Below, in pieces: positions 18,083 through 29,429 of a stretch of DNA of 64,000 nt (its first letter is position 1; every line of letters begins with the position of its first letter). Origin of the DNA: Candidatus Bandiella numerosa. Lineage in GTDB: Bacteria; Pseudomonadota; Alphaproteobacteria; Rickettsiales; Midichloriaceae. The notes beneath the pieces are model-generated. The model was not told where the DNA came from and searched no databases. It saw only the letters and a list, made by a program, of their open reading frames with translations. The stretch spans positions 1 through 64,000 of the forward strand of contig NZ_CP104165.1 in NCBI RefSeq assembly GCF_029981845.1. The letters run 5' to 3'. Both the position numbers and the translations under genes were made by a program.

Positions 18083-19150
18083 TTAATCTACATCCTTTTT
18101 CTTTAGTCTCCTTGTTTCGTAACTAGCACGTGCCAATACTATTGCCTTATGTAGGTATTCTTCTAGCAGTTTTTTTGGTGGTAATTGAGTTAAGTATTTA
18201 GTAACATGAATGTTAGCTTCATCTAACTCTAAATACTCAACATCTCCTTGATCTTTATCAGCACATAATATTATTCCCATTGGTCTCTCTTCATCTTCCT
18301 TGCGCTCATTCTTATCTAGCCAACGTAAATACCACTCCATTTGTCCTTTATGCTCTGGCTCAAATTTTCCAAGCTTTAATTCTATTGCTATTAATCTCTT
18401 CAATCCCCTGTGATAAAATAATAAATCAAGATATCGGTCCGTATTTTGTGTAGACATTTTTTTTTGCCTAGCTACAAAACAAAAATCATTCCCTAGCTCG
18501 TACAAAAATTCTGTTATATTATCCAAAATAGCGTTCTCAAGATCACCTTCAGAATACTTGCCAGGCAAATTCATAAAATCTAATAAATAAGGATCTCTAA
18601 AAACTAAATCTGGTGTTAATTCATCTTTTTCTCTCAGTTTATCAATCTCAGCTCTTATAACTTCTTCAGGTTTCTTACTTATCGCCGTTCTTTCAAACAG
18701 CATACTATTTATCTTATTTCTAGCTCTCCTAACACTCCACCTCTCTATCCTAGCCATTTCTAGATAAAAGTCCCTTTTAACGCCATCTTCTATTTGGCAA
18801 ATAATTATAATATGTGACCACGATAATTGTTGCGACACTGTAGCAACTATTTTTTGATCTGAATATATTTTAGCAAATCTCACCATTCTAAATAAGCTAC
18901 TTTTAGTATACCCCTTGCCGAATTTTACTGTTAATTCTTGTGCTAACTGAGATATTATATGTTCACCATAATTCCCTCTATCTCCTTTTAAAATCTCATC
19001 GTCAATTCTCTTTCCTATTGTCCAATATAATAATACAATTGCTGAATTTACCGTAGTCGCAACATTTTGTTTGCTTCTTTTTATTATATCGGCAATATCA
19101 CTTAATAAACTATGATATGATTGCTCTACTTTTATTACTTCTTTATTCAT
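18083..19150 (-). CDS. YhcG/DUF1016 family PD-(D/E)XK nuclease
   Basis: 355 residues with the DUF1016 N-terminal helical domain (LLYWTIGKRIDDEI, YGEHIISQLAQELTVKFG, LSWSHIIIICQI) and the YhcG C-terminal nuclease domain. The latter has DRYLDLLFYHRGLKRLIAIE (Asp and Glu-x-Lys core, ELKLG) followed by GQMEWYLRWLDKNE and PMGIILCADK. Family members are found with mobile elements and restriction-like loci; the biological role is not firmly known. It is placed upstream of the Tn3 transposase in the same direction, with 45 bases between, as cargo of the transposon. Confidence 0.88.
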   Translation of the reverse strand: MNKEVIKVEQSYHSLLSDIADIIKRSKQNVATTVNSAIVLLYWTIGKRIDDEILKGDRGNYGEHIISQLAQELTVKFGKGYTKSSLFRMVRFAKIYSDQKIVATVSQQLSWSHIIIICQIEDGVKRDFYLEMARIERWSVRRARNKINSMLFERTAISKKPEEVIRAEIDKLREKDELTPDLVFRDPYLLDFMNLPGKYSEGDLENAILDNITEFLYELGNDFCFVARQKKMSTQNTDRYLDLLFYHRGLKRLIAIELKLGKFEPEHKGQMEWYLRWLDKNERKEDEERPMGIILCADKDQGDVEYLELDEANIHVTKYLTQLPPKKLLEEYLHKAIVLARASYETRRLKKKDVD

Positions 19151-19502
19151 AACTAATAGTTCTTATAATTAGTAGGGTCGGTATATTATTTATCTCTACC
19201 TCAACCTCAATATAGATTATTTGTTGCTTTTTGTCTATAATCTTATAAAGTTACTATCACTTTATTATTATCGGTAAATTACTTTTGATATACTTATCCA
19301 TAAAATTTAGGAGGAATTATTTTTATCTTCATGTTAGAATCTGTAAAGTGAAATTTATTTTTAAATATGAATAGTTATCAAAGAAATTTCTCTCTGTCCT
19401 CCTTTTATCCTATCTTATAGAATCTCAGTTTGCCGTTTCTACAGCTACCCACCCATGTATGTTGAAAATGTATCTAAAAAAGATGTACACTTTTTAGATT
19501 AA

Positions 19503-19564
19503 GGGTAAGGAAAACTGTTACCCACCCTAGCATAAAATGCTGTCCTGGTGATTAGTCCTTACCC
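19503..19564 (+). ncRNA. Candidate bridge RNA stem-loop, right copy
   Basis: In the leader of the transposase gene, GGGTAAGGA (19503-19511) pairs with TCCTTACCC (19556-19564), enclosing a hairpin AGCAT-aaa-ATGCT (19529-19541). The 9-mer CCTGGTGAT (19544-19552) is exactly complementary to ATCACCAGG at the element's 3' boundary (20653-20661). IS110 elements are known to express a bridge RNA from their non-coding end whose loops pair with donor and target DNA; this is a good candidate. Confidence 0.5.
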
Positions 19565-19657
19565 ATTACTTTTAAACGAACAGTATCATAGAGCCTTTGA
19601 CTCTGAATTTGCATGGTTGTTTAAAGTTTACTTTTTAATTTTATCATGAGGTATAAA

Positions 19658-20611
19658 ATGTGCAATTCATTTATTGGAATTGATGTTTCTAAAGAAAAAC
19701 TAGATATTTGTATTCTGCGTAATAACAAGCTTACTACCAAAATATATGATAATAATGTAGGCGGATATGAACTTTTAATCAGCTTTATCAAAAGCAAAAA
19801 ACTATCACCACATATATGCATGGAATCTACAGGTAAATATAGCTTAGGTTCTGCAACTCACTTACATGAGGCTGGATATAAGGTTAGTATACTGAACCCT
19901 TTAAGAATTAGAGCTTATAGAAATACTCAATTATTGCGAAATAAGACAGATAAATACGATGCCCAAATTATTGCTGAATTTTGCAAGCTATATATCCCAG
20001 AACAATGGCATCCAGCTACTTCTGAATTTTCTGAGCTTAAGGAACTATTCCGTTGTATGCAAAGCTATCAAGAGGATAAAATACGTTATCAAAACAAACT
20101 TGAATTAGTTTCTAAGGATAGCAAAATGAGAAAATTAATGCAGAAATCTATTAAGCATACAGAAAATCAAATTAAAGAGTTAGAAGAAATAATAGATTCA
20201 CATATTGCCAGTCATTGTGAAATGCAAAAAAATTGTAAAAATTTACAAACAATCCCAGGAATAGGCAAAAAAACCGCTATTGCTATTTTAGCAGAAATTC
20301 CTGATTTACGTAATTATAAATCTGCACGTAAGTTAGCTTCACACGCAGGATTAACTCCAATGCATAATCAGTCTGGTAGCTCTGTAAAAGGTAGAGCAAA
20401 AATATCTAAAATTGGTTCTGGTAATTTAAGGAAAGCCCTTTATTTTCCAGCAATTACTGCTATCAATTTTAATAAAACCATGATTACATTCTCTAAAAGA
20501 TTAGAAGAAAGAGGTAAACGTAAAATGGTTATTATTGCTGCTGTAATGCGCAAATTAATACATGTAATTTTTGCAATTTTAAAAAATGGGGTAGAATTTA
20601 AGGAAATTTAA
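19658..20611 (+). CDS. IS110-family transposase (copy B-right)
   Basis: Identical protein to the one encoded at 13146-14099, on the opposite strand. GAGGT at 19648-19652 is the ribosome binding site for the ATG at 19658; an in-frame ATG at 19646 exists. The DEDD and serine motifs are all present. Sequence identity between the two copies means either recent transposition or gene conversion. Confidence 0.95.
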   Translation: MCNSFIGIDVSKEKLDICILRNNKLTTKIYDNNVGGYELLISFIKSKKLSPHICMESTGKYSLGSATHLHEAGYKVSILNPLRIRAYRNTQLLRNKTDKYDAQIIAEFCKLYIPEQWHPATSEFSELKELFRCMQSYQEDKIRYQNKLELVSKDSKMRKLMQKSIKHTENQIKELEEIIDSHIASHCEMQKNCKNLQTIPGIGKKTAIAILAEIPDLRNYKSARKLASHAGLTPMHNQSGSSVKGRAKISKIGSGNLRKALYFPAITAINFNKTMITFSKRLEERGKRKMVIIAAVMRKLIHVIFAILKNGVEFKEI

Positions 20612-20663
20612 TTTTTAAAAAGCGCCTTTGATTTGTTGACATTTAACACAGTATCACCAGGCC

Positions 20664-20823
20664 TTAATTACGTAAAGCTCTATATTTACCTGCTGTTGTT
20701 GCTAAAAACCACAATCCTATTTCTTATCTCCAGCTCGGGTTATTATTAAAACTAATACCACTTTTAATTCTAATTTTATTTCTGAAAATTTATGATTTTT
20801 TATTTGACTTTTAAGACGGTATC
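20664..20823 (+). pseudogene. IS110 copy A-type 3' remnant
   Basis: Reads LRKALYLPAVVAKNHNPIS in one frame, the C-terminal part of the transposase seen at 3-785, with an internal deletion, and then the same terminal sequence ending GACGGTATC as at 817. Only the last part of the element survives. Confidence 0.75.
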
Positions 20824-20907
20824 AAAGTTTAATTCAGGAGCATCCCCAGACCTAACAGTACGTTTGTGTCACTTCTTCCACATAGCCCCTACTCGATAAT
20901 TTATAAA

Positions 20908-22119
20908 TCATTTGTTTTTTAATTTACCTTGAGAGTCAATACATATATGCGCAAAATAAATAAGTAAATTTATTAATGTGCATATAAATAATATTTTTGC
21001 TATAGATCTTTGGGTAGTTATTTGCATATGAGCATTAAAAAACTTACAAAAACAAGTTACTACTAGCATTTGTATTGTACCAGTAAAACTAGATACAAAA
21101 CCTATATTTTCATGTTTAACAATAGCATAAGCTGTGGCAAAAGGTATGATAATACCGGTACCTAAACTATAAATAAACATTGGCAACATCAGCTTAAGAA
21201 TCGTGCTTGTAGTGTAAGTATGCATTATACTTGCACCTACAAACATAAAAAATATCGCAAAGATGAAATAATATAATTGCTTAGATAAATATTTGTGTGC
21301 AAATGTATTACCCATATAAAAACCGACAACGTTAAAAACTGGCATATAGGCCAATTGATTAGGCTGAAGACCCAGTTGATTTTCCAATATAAAAGAAGAA
21401 GAATATTGGAATATTGTAACTGCACTTAAAGCTACAGAAGATATAAGAGTAAACGACCAGAAATCTAGATTAGTAATTATAGATTTTAGATTTTTGTTAA
21501 TATAATTAAGTACAGAATAATGCTGTAACGGATTTGCTAAAGTTTCCGGCAAAAAAATAAAAATATAAAAAAAAGATAGGATAGAGCACAATAACATAAC
21601 AAAAAATATTGTACGCCAATTAGAAAAAACTGTAATATATCCTCCAACTATAGGCGATATAATCTGCAAAACACCTGCTACTATCATCATACTTGAAACT
21701 ATAGATATAAAGGTGTCACTTTTCCCAATCGTAATATCTCTGGCTATAGCTTTCCACACTACAACAAAAGATCCTGCCCCAATACCTTGAATAAACCTTC
21801 CAACAAGCATCACATCTAATGAATCAGATACTAAAACAACAAATGATCCTATTATAGATATGAAGTTACCTACTAATAAAATAGATCTCCTACCAAAAAT
21901 ATCAGACATGCTTCCATAAAAGATCTGAGATATACCAACACCAAAGAGATAATTTATAACTATATTATAAATTTGATTTTTATCTTGTGCATAATATTTT
22001 GCGATGGTTGGCAAGGCTGGGATACACGCTGTCCACATAAATACATATAATAATACTATTAAAAATAATACAAAAACTAACACTCGATTGTTAGTAATAT
22101 TTTTATATGTATTAAACAT
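20908..22119 (-). CDS. MFS drug-resistance transporter (Bcr/CflA type)
   Basis: 403 residues with 12 predicted membrane helices. The MFS signature between helices 2 and 3 is FYGSMSDIFGRRSILLVG, and FVVVWKAIARDI with GAGSFVVV lies in helices 4-5, as in the Bcr/CflA proton-driven drug exporters. It starts 13 bases after the stop of NRPS1 on the same strand, so it is very likely cotranscribed and serves to export the NRPS product or give self-resistance. The frame is intact. Position in the inner membrane is inferred from the hydrophobic pattern. Confidence 0.9.
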   Translation of the reverse strand: MFNTYKNITNNRVLVFVLFLIVLLYVFMWTACIPALPTIAKYYAQDKNQIYNIVINYLFGVGISQIFYGSMSDIFGRRSILLVGNFISIIGSFVVLVSDSLDVMLVGRFIQGIGAGSFVVVWKAIARDITIGKSDTFISIVSSMMIVAGVLQIISPIVGGYITVFSNWRTIFFVMLLCSILSFFYIFIFLPETLANPLQHYSVLNYINKNLKSIITNLDFWSFTLISSVALSAVTIFQYSSSFILENQLGLQPNQLAYMPVFNVVGFYMGNTFAHKYLSKQLYYFIFAIFFMFVGASIMHTYTTSTILKLMLPMFIYSLGTGIIIPFATAYAIVKHENIGFVSSFTGTIQMLVVTCFCKFFNAHMQITTQRSIAKILFICTLINLLIYFAHICIDSQGKLKNK

Positions 22120-22132
22120 TTTTTCTAAATCT

Positions 22133-25100
22133 CTAAAAAATATTTCTTAAAAATTTAGAAATTTTATTTTGTCCAATACGCATAACTGTATAGTGGTGGG
22201 CATCCTCAATTTCAACTAGATCAATTTTTGAAGTTTTTGGTACGATAGAATTGACATTGTTAAACTTCAGTTTTGCTATATATTCTTTCGACTCTTTGTT
22301 CGCTCCATCTAAATTATTTTCTTTATCTATTAACATTGCTTTAAATAGTACAAGATTAGATTTTGTTAGGTAAATATTCATTCCTTGAACATTATAACGC
22401 AATTCTATAGGTGAAATGTCAGCACATTTTTTTATATAGGTTTTATCGTATCCTTTTGCCTCCATATAATTTGTTAATGTAACTTTTGCTGAATTTACAT
22501 CTATATTCTTAACTAATTCAAGCAAATAATTATCTAATAAAATAGTATCAATTAAACAAACAAATATATTGTTTATACCTTTCTTTTCAAGTAACTCAGC
22601 AATTTTAAGGCAAATAAGTCCGCCAAGGGACCAGCCCAGAAAATAGTATTTATTTTGTTTAGTTTGCTTCATGACAAGTTGTATTTGGGATAGATAATAA
22701 AGAGCTAAATCTTCAAGATTATCTATTTTTTTATCATTATATAAATTATATGAATCAATACCATAACAACTATAATAACCTTCCAAACTTTTTGCTAAAT
22801 TTATATATACTTCACACCCAGTTCTACCTGGATGAATCATAAAAAGATTATTTTTATTATAAGTATCATTAAGCTTTACCATGACCTCAAAATTTTTCTT
22901 TAATTCTATAACTCGTGGAATCAAACTTTCAATGCTTCTATGAGAATAGATGTCAGTAATTTTAAGGTAAGAATTAAATAATCTATTGGTTCTAGAAACA
23001 AGTTTCATTATTTTTATACTATCGACTCCTAACTGGAAGAAATCATGTTTTATTCCAATTTGATTTTTATCAATACCGAGTAATTCTGCCCATATTTCAA
23101 CCATATTATTTTCATTTTCATTTCTAGGATTAACATGTTGGACAACATTTGAATATTTAGAAGTAGGAAGTTCTTTTATATCTAATTTACCATTCTGAGT
23201 TAGAGGAAAATCATCTAGGTAAATAAAATCTCTAGGGATCATATAAAAAGGAATTTTCCTAGATAAAAAATCCGTTAATTCATTTTGTTTTATTTTTTTA
23301 TTGGATGTATAATACGCAATTATTAATTGTACATTATTAATATTATTAATAATAACTTTACATTGTTTAATTCCTGGAAATTTTGCTATATTAGATTCTA
23401 TATCACCTAGGTCAACCCTGTATCCATTTATTTTTAATTGTTCATCATTCCTTCCTATATATTCTAATATACCACTTGGAAGCCATCTCACTATATCTCC
23501 AGTTCTGTATAAGCTACCAAATTTATCATCATGAATAAAAGTTTTTTGAGTCTTATCATGGTCATTCCAGTAATTTAGCGCCACTCCACTACCACCTATT
23601 AAAAGCTCTCCTTTTACACCAAAAGGGCAAAATTCTTTAATATTATTAGGATTAGCCACATATACCTTCTGATTTGGCAAAGCAATACCATAAGGAATAG
23701 TTTTCCACTCTTCTTTTATTTCTTTAATTTCAAACCATACTGACCATATGCTACACTCTGTTGCTCCCCCTAGGCTTATTACTTTTGTATTATGATCGAT
23801 ATTCTTTATTCTTAAGGGCAGATTGACAGGTATAAAATCTCCACTTAATAAAAACAATCTCACATATGAAATCTCAACACCTGCAGTGTTTATTAGTATT
23901 TCAGCTAATTGAGGAACAGTATTCCATATACTAATCTCATGGATTTTTAATAATTCTAACCAATGATTTGTATCCTTTAGTTTCTTTTGGTCAGGAAAAA
24001 CAACTCGTCCTCCAACAGATAAAATTCCAAAAATATCATATACGGATAGATCGAAACTTAAATCAGAAAGAGCTAGTACGGCATCTTCTGAATTTATATT
24101 ATATTCTTCATTAATAGCAACTATTGTATTAACTGCTCCCGTATGTGTTATTGTTACTCCTTTTGGCTTACCTGTAGAACCAGAAGTAAAAATTACATAT
24201 GCTATTTCATCTTTACTAACAACAGGCAATACAACTTTACTATATTTTACAATTGTATCTGTATTAGAACTAATATCTTCTAGTATATCCTCAATAATAA
24301 TTAAATTATACGTATCTGAAATCTTTCCAATCAGGTCTGCATTTTTACTAATTTCTCTTGATATTAGTATTGTTTTAACAAAACCTTGTGTAAGTATATC
24401 AATAATTCTATCAGCTGGCCAATCAGTATTTAATGGTAAATAAGCGTGACCAGCAGCCATTACAGAAATAGTTGAAACAACCTGATTATAACCTTTTTCA
24501 CTAAGCACGGCTATTAATAAGCCAATATTTCCTTCCTTAGATGAGCTCAAGTAAAGATATTTTGCCAGTAAATCTGAGCTTATTAGAAGTTGCTTATAAG
24601 TAAAATTTTTGTTTTTACTTGAATCAACTATAGCAATATTATCTTCATTAAATTTACCATGTATTACTAAATCATGTATAGTATTATCTTGGTTGTAAAA
24701 ATTCTTGTCAGTGGCATTAAGTGTAGAAGTGAGCTGAGTATAATCTTCATCTTTTAACCTATAGTTAATCTTATTACTATCTAAAAATTCATATAAAAAT
24801 TTTTCAAAATAACTTAAAAAGTAACTCACATATTCTTCACTCACAAAATTATCGTGAGCATTAATTTTTACTGAAAATCCTTCTTTACCATACTGAGAAA
24901 CATTAAAAACAATAGGAATATTGGTTTTTTCAAAACCTTCGGCAAACTTCATACTATTTTGAGAAGACTCTAAAATATGAAAATGAGTATAATTGAATAC
25001 TATATTAAAAAGATCTTGATTAAAGATAGACTTAATTTTTGCATAAGGGAAAAACTGATATTTTTGTAACTGAAGTTTAGTCTCAAAAATTTGTTTAATA

Positions 25101-28100
25101 CATTCTAAATCATCTAAATCTGGATTTATTTTATATCTAAAAGGAATAGTATTTAGAAATAAACCAAAAATTTTATCGCCATCTTCTTTTGCTAATCTAT
25201 TGTGAACGACAAAACCTACTGCTAAATCTATATCTTTTGTAAAAAAAGATATAGTCTTAATTAAAACATATAAAAAAATTGAATCTATGCTAATATCATG
25301 CTTTCTTGATAATTCAAAACACAACAGAGCATATTTATTATGAAGATCAAATTTAGCAATATACCTTCCTTCATTAGATCTGGTGGAATCAAATTTCCAA
25401 CTGATACCATTAGGTCTAAATTCGCTTAAGTATAATTTCCAAAAGTCAACTTGAGATAAATCTTCTACTATAGACAGCTCATTTTTAACAAACTCTCCAT
25501 AAGAAATTTTTATTGGCGTTAGTTTCTCTAATTCAATATTCTGACTATAAATATCCAAAAACTCACTTATTAAGGAAGCAATACTCCAACCCTCAGCAAT
25601 TGCGTGATGATAAGATACTATTAAATCAAAAGTATTATTGTTAAGAATATTAACTTTTAGTCTAAAAAGAGGGCTTTCTTTAACATCAAAGTAATTTAGA
25701 ATTTCTTCTCTCATTATACTTTTGCTATCTTTAGCAGTAAAGATTTTATAATCTAGACGAAGATTACTATTTATTACAACGTGCCATATATCATCTTTAC
25801 TGATAATAAATTCGGCTCTTAGTAATTCATGCCTTGCTATCAATATTTTCCATGCACTGAGAAACTTCTTTTCCTTAAAAACAGAATTTATTGGATATAT
25901 AAAAACATCGTGATACGTTGTTTTATCAATTAATGACTCTATAATCATACCTGCTTGTAAATAGCTGGCCGGGTATATATCATCTACGTCTTTATTAAAG
26001 GAAAACTCATCAAAACTGACTAGACTATATGGCTTATAGGATTCTTTAATAGAAGATTTGCTAGTCAATTTAATGCATTTTAACATTTCTAGTAAAGATT
26101 TAGACCTATATAAATCTGCAACACTTAATTCATAACCAATATATTTCTTAATATTATTTACAAGTCTTATAGCAAGAATACTATCGCCACCCAATCTAAA
26201 GAAATTATCATTTACACTGATTGTATCAGCATTTATTCGTAACGTTTCAGCCCAAACCTTGCACATTTCAACCTGCAAATCACCTTCTGGTGCTAAAAAA
26301 TCACGTTTTTCACTGCTATTTATCAAAATACTATATTCTTGAAGAGCTTTCCTATCTAATTTGCCATGAGAGGTAATAGAAAAATTATCCATATATATTA
26401 AATTTTTAGGAATCATGTACTCTGGCAAATTTCTTTCAAGATAGTTTAGTATTTTATTTTCATCTAATTTATTTTTAGCTACATAATAACCTATTAATTT
26501 TTTTGAAATTACTTCACCTTTATCATCATATAAATCTTCAACTAAAACTGCAGCTTGTTGTATTCCTTCATACTCAAGTAGCACTGACTCTATTTCTTTT
26601 AATTCAATCCTATATCCCCTGATTTTTACCTGAAAATCATCTCTTCCTATGTAATCTATATTTCCATCAGGCATCCATCTAGCTAAATCTCCAGTATGGT
26701 ATATTATATTGTTTAGATTTTTAATTTTATCATCATCACTTTGATACAAATTTGGCACAAACTTCTTCTTTGTAAGAGTGTCATTATTTAGGTACCCTCT
26801 TGCTAAACCTATTCCACCAATATAAAGATCACCTATTGAACCTATCGACATGGGCCTTAGCTTCTTATCTAGAATATAAGCCGTTGTATTAGCTATTTGT
26901 TTTCCTATAAGGACCTTATTATCCTCTTTATTACAATAATAAAATAAAACATCAACGGAAGCTTCTGTTGGTCCATATAAATTATGACATTGTATGTTAG
27001 GAAAAATTCTAATAATCTCTTGTACATCATTAATTTTTAGTTCTTCACCACTACAAAAAAAATGCTTTAAACTTTGTGCCATTTGATTAATTATCTTAGT
27101 ATTTGCACCTATTAAATACATAACAAAAACACTAAGCATTGATGGAACAAAGTGTATATATGATATTTTATTATCTATAATAAGATTAATAATTTTTATA
27201 ACATCTTTATTGTCATCAGAGCTTGATAATACAAGGGTGGCACCAAATGATATTGGTAAAAAAATTTCCCAAAGAGAAACATCAAAAGTAAAAGGAGTTT
27301 TTTGTAATATTCTGTCCGTGGCACTTACTGGATATTCATTATTCATCCAAATAATTCTGTTAATTATTCCTTTATGCTCTATCATTACACCTTTGGGCCT
27401 CCCAGAAGTTCCAGATGTGTATATGACATAAGCAAGATCATTAGGCGAAACAATTACATCTAAGTTAGATAGCTTATATTCTTTAATAGATTCTATAAAA
27501 TCCTCATTATCAATAGATACAATAGTTTGATCAGTCAAAAATTGTTCTAATTTATTTTGGTATTTTGAATTAGTAAGAATTAATTTTATATTAGCATCAT
27601 CAATTATGTATTTAGTCCTTTCATCTGGATAATGTGGATCAATTGGAGCATAAGCAGCACCAGACTTTAAAATTGCTAAAATACCAATTATTGCATTTTC
27701 ACATTTATCCATGCAAATACCAATCAGTGTATTGTTAGTAATTTTATAATTGTTACATAAATATGACGCTAATTCTGTTGATTTTTGATCAAGATCCTTA
27801 TAAGTAATTTCTTTCTCTTCAAAAATTAAAGCCGTATCGTAAGGTGTTTTTATCACCTGTTTTTCAAAAAGACTATGTAAACTCTTATAAGAAGGATATT
27901 CAATAAAAGTTTTATTCCAGTCATATAAAATCTTCTGCTTTTCTTTTTCACTCAACAAACTTAGCTCAGATATGTTTTTTTCAGGAAATTGGAGTAGAAT
28001 CTCAAGCATATAAGTAAAATAATCTACTAGTTTATCTACTAAATGCTGAGAAAACATAGAAATTTTATACTCAAAAGCACATTCAATATTTATTTGATCT

Positions 28101-29171
28101 TTTGAGTAGTATAAACCAAAGTTACCAACAGATTCTTGAAAATTTTGTTCGATGGGTTTAGATAAAATGTTTCTTAAATCCAAGGATTGAGAAAAAGAGA
28201 CCTCACTTATAACCCAATCATAAATATTACTGTAGCTTGTATTAACCTCTTGAGTCAATATTTCCAAAAGATTCACACATCTAAATTTATTCTCACATTT
28301 TCTCTGCTTAGCGACAGAATGGACTATTTCAAGAAATGAATTATTTTCTTCAATATTTTTGATAAATGGCATTACATTTGCTCCAAAACCAAAATATTCA
28401 AGGTTTTTATCATACCTTGGTCTCATGTTAGCAGGATATAAGACTAATGCATTTGAGTTATGAAAATACTTATCTATAAATATCTTAAATGAAGCCAGCA
28501 TAACATTAAATACAGACGTATTATGAGTTATGGCAAAATCTCTGATATGGTGTGATAAATTTTTATTTAGTGAAAATTTCCTACGTTTACCTTCATGAAT
28601 ATTATGTATTACGCTATTTGAATTTAGAGCATTATGCAGATATTTGAGGGTTTTAAATTTTTCTTTCCAATAATCTATTTCATTTAATCTTGCTAGCTGC
28701 TCGTTATGAATATAGTCTAAAAATGACTCTTGTGACAAGAAATTGGAGTCAGTATTAACTGTATTATTATATATTTGTGATAAATATTTTGTGAACATAT
28801 ATATTGAGGTATCATCACAAAATATATGATGCAGTCTAATTATTAAAATATATTGATTCACTCCATATTCAATAATAAAATACTGGAAAATTGGGGGTTT
28901 TGTTGTGTTCAGAGGCACAGAAATTATCTCCTGCCTTATGATATTTGCTTCATCTACACCTTCACAGTTTATTTTTTTAAATTTTTGCTCTAATTCATTT
29001 TCAAAAACTTGATAAGGTATAGAATTTTCCTCCACTATATATGCTCTCAATACATCAAATCTTTTAATGCATTCATTCAGTGCATGATTGATTTTTTTGA
29101 TGTCAAGCGGACCATTTAAATTATACTGAATATTTATTGTATAGTATGTACCTTGAGGATTCTTCAACCAC
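22133..29171 (-). CDS. NRPS1, dimodular (C-A-T-C-A-T-TE), N-terminus cut by transposon
   Basis: About 2345 residues. Domains (numbering from a TTG at 29167): C1 from residue 1 with an altered core HHIFCDDTS near 111; A1 about 430-930 with YTSGTSGRPKGV near 582, NLYGPTEAS near 730 and YHTGDLARW; T1 with LGGDSILAI near 990; C2 with HHAIAEGWS near 1185; A2 with FTSGSTGKPKGV near 1657 and SLGGATECSIWSVW near 1797; T2 with an unusual LGVDS near 2044; TE with GWSLGG near 2176 and a final DAHH. By-eye pocket residues are DVWHFSLVDK for A1 (Ser, as in EntF) and DLYNLSLIWK for A2 (Cys). The first 30 or so residues of C1 are missing where the transposon begins at 29172, and no ATG is left in frame. MFS exporter follows 13 bases downstream. 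Confidence 0.93.
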
Positions 29172-29389
29172 GGGTGTAATTACAAATATAGGTGAATGCG
29201 GCATTAGGAATTCTAGACACCTCTTGTAAAGGAATGTATAAGAAATATTTTTTAAAGTGCATTACCTCAATTTATAGCAAAATTAATTATTTTATACTGT
29301 TAATTCATAATAATTTATATTTTTATACCCTCTAAATAACCGGCAACTAGGGTATTTATAAAAATGCATCTTTTTTAATAACCGCCGTT

Positions 29390-29407
29390 CTTATCGTATA
29401 ATAACTT
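29390..29407 (-). repeat. Recombinase-site-like repeat near transposase end
   Basis: CTTATCGTATAATAACTT; its reverse complement lies at 33353-33370, directly in front of the recombinase gene. Copies also occur in transposon copy 2 at 42522-42539 and 46485-46502. Candidate binding site for the element's tyrosine recombinase. Confidence 0.5.
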
Positions 29408-29429
29408 ATTTAACGATAACATATTTTAT

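Larger units (their letters stand above)
14337..19420 (-). mobile_element. Tn3-family transposon segment with DUF1016 nuclease cargo
   Basis: Holds, on one strand, a DUF1016/YhcG gene, a 970-residue Tn3-family transposase and a tyrosine recombinase. This is the layout of Tn3 relatives that resolve cointegrates with a TnpI/TnpS-like recombinase. Clear terminal repeats are not visible, and IS110 copies lie directly at both sides, so the ends have probably been lost or are divergent. Confidence 0.7.
19421..20663 (+). mobile_element. IS110-family element, copy B-right
   Basis: Inverted 1243-bp copy of 13094-14336. Directly after it, at 20664-20823, lies a scrap of another IS110 (copy A type), suggesting insertion into or next to that scrap. 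Confidence 0.9.

Noticed and set aside
20831..20907. Possible group II intron piece before the MFS gene
   Set aside because: The stretch is somewhat GC-richer and resembled intron text, but no domain V or other diagnostic structure could be found.
25580..25615. Heterocyclisation domain before the Cys module
   Set aside because: The core is HHAIAEGWS, a normal condensation motif, not DxxxxD.
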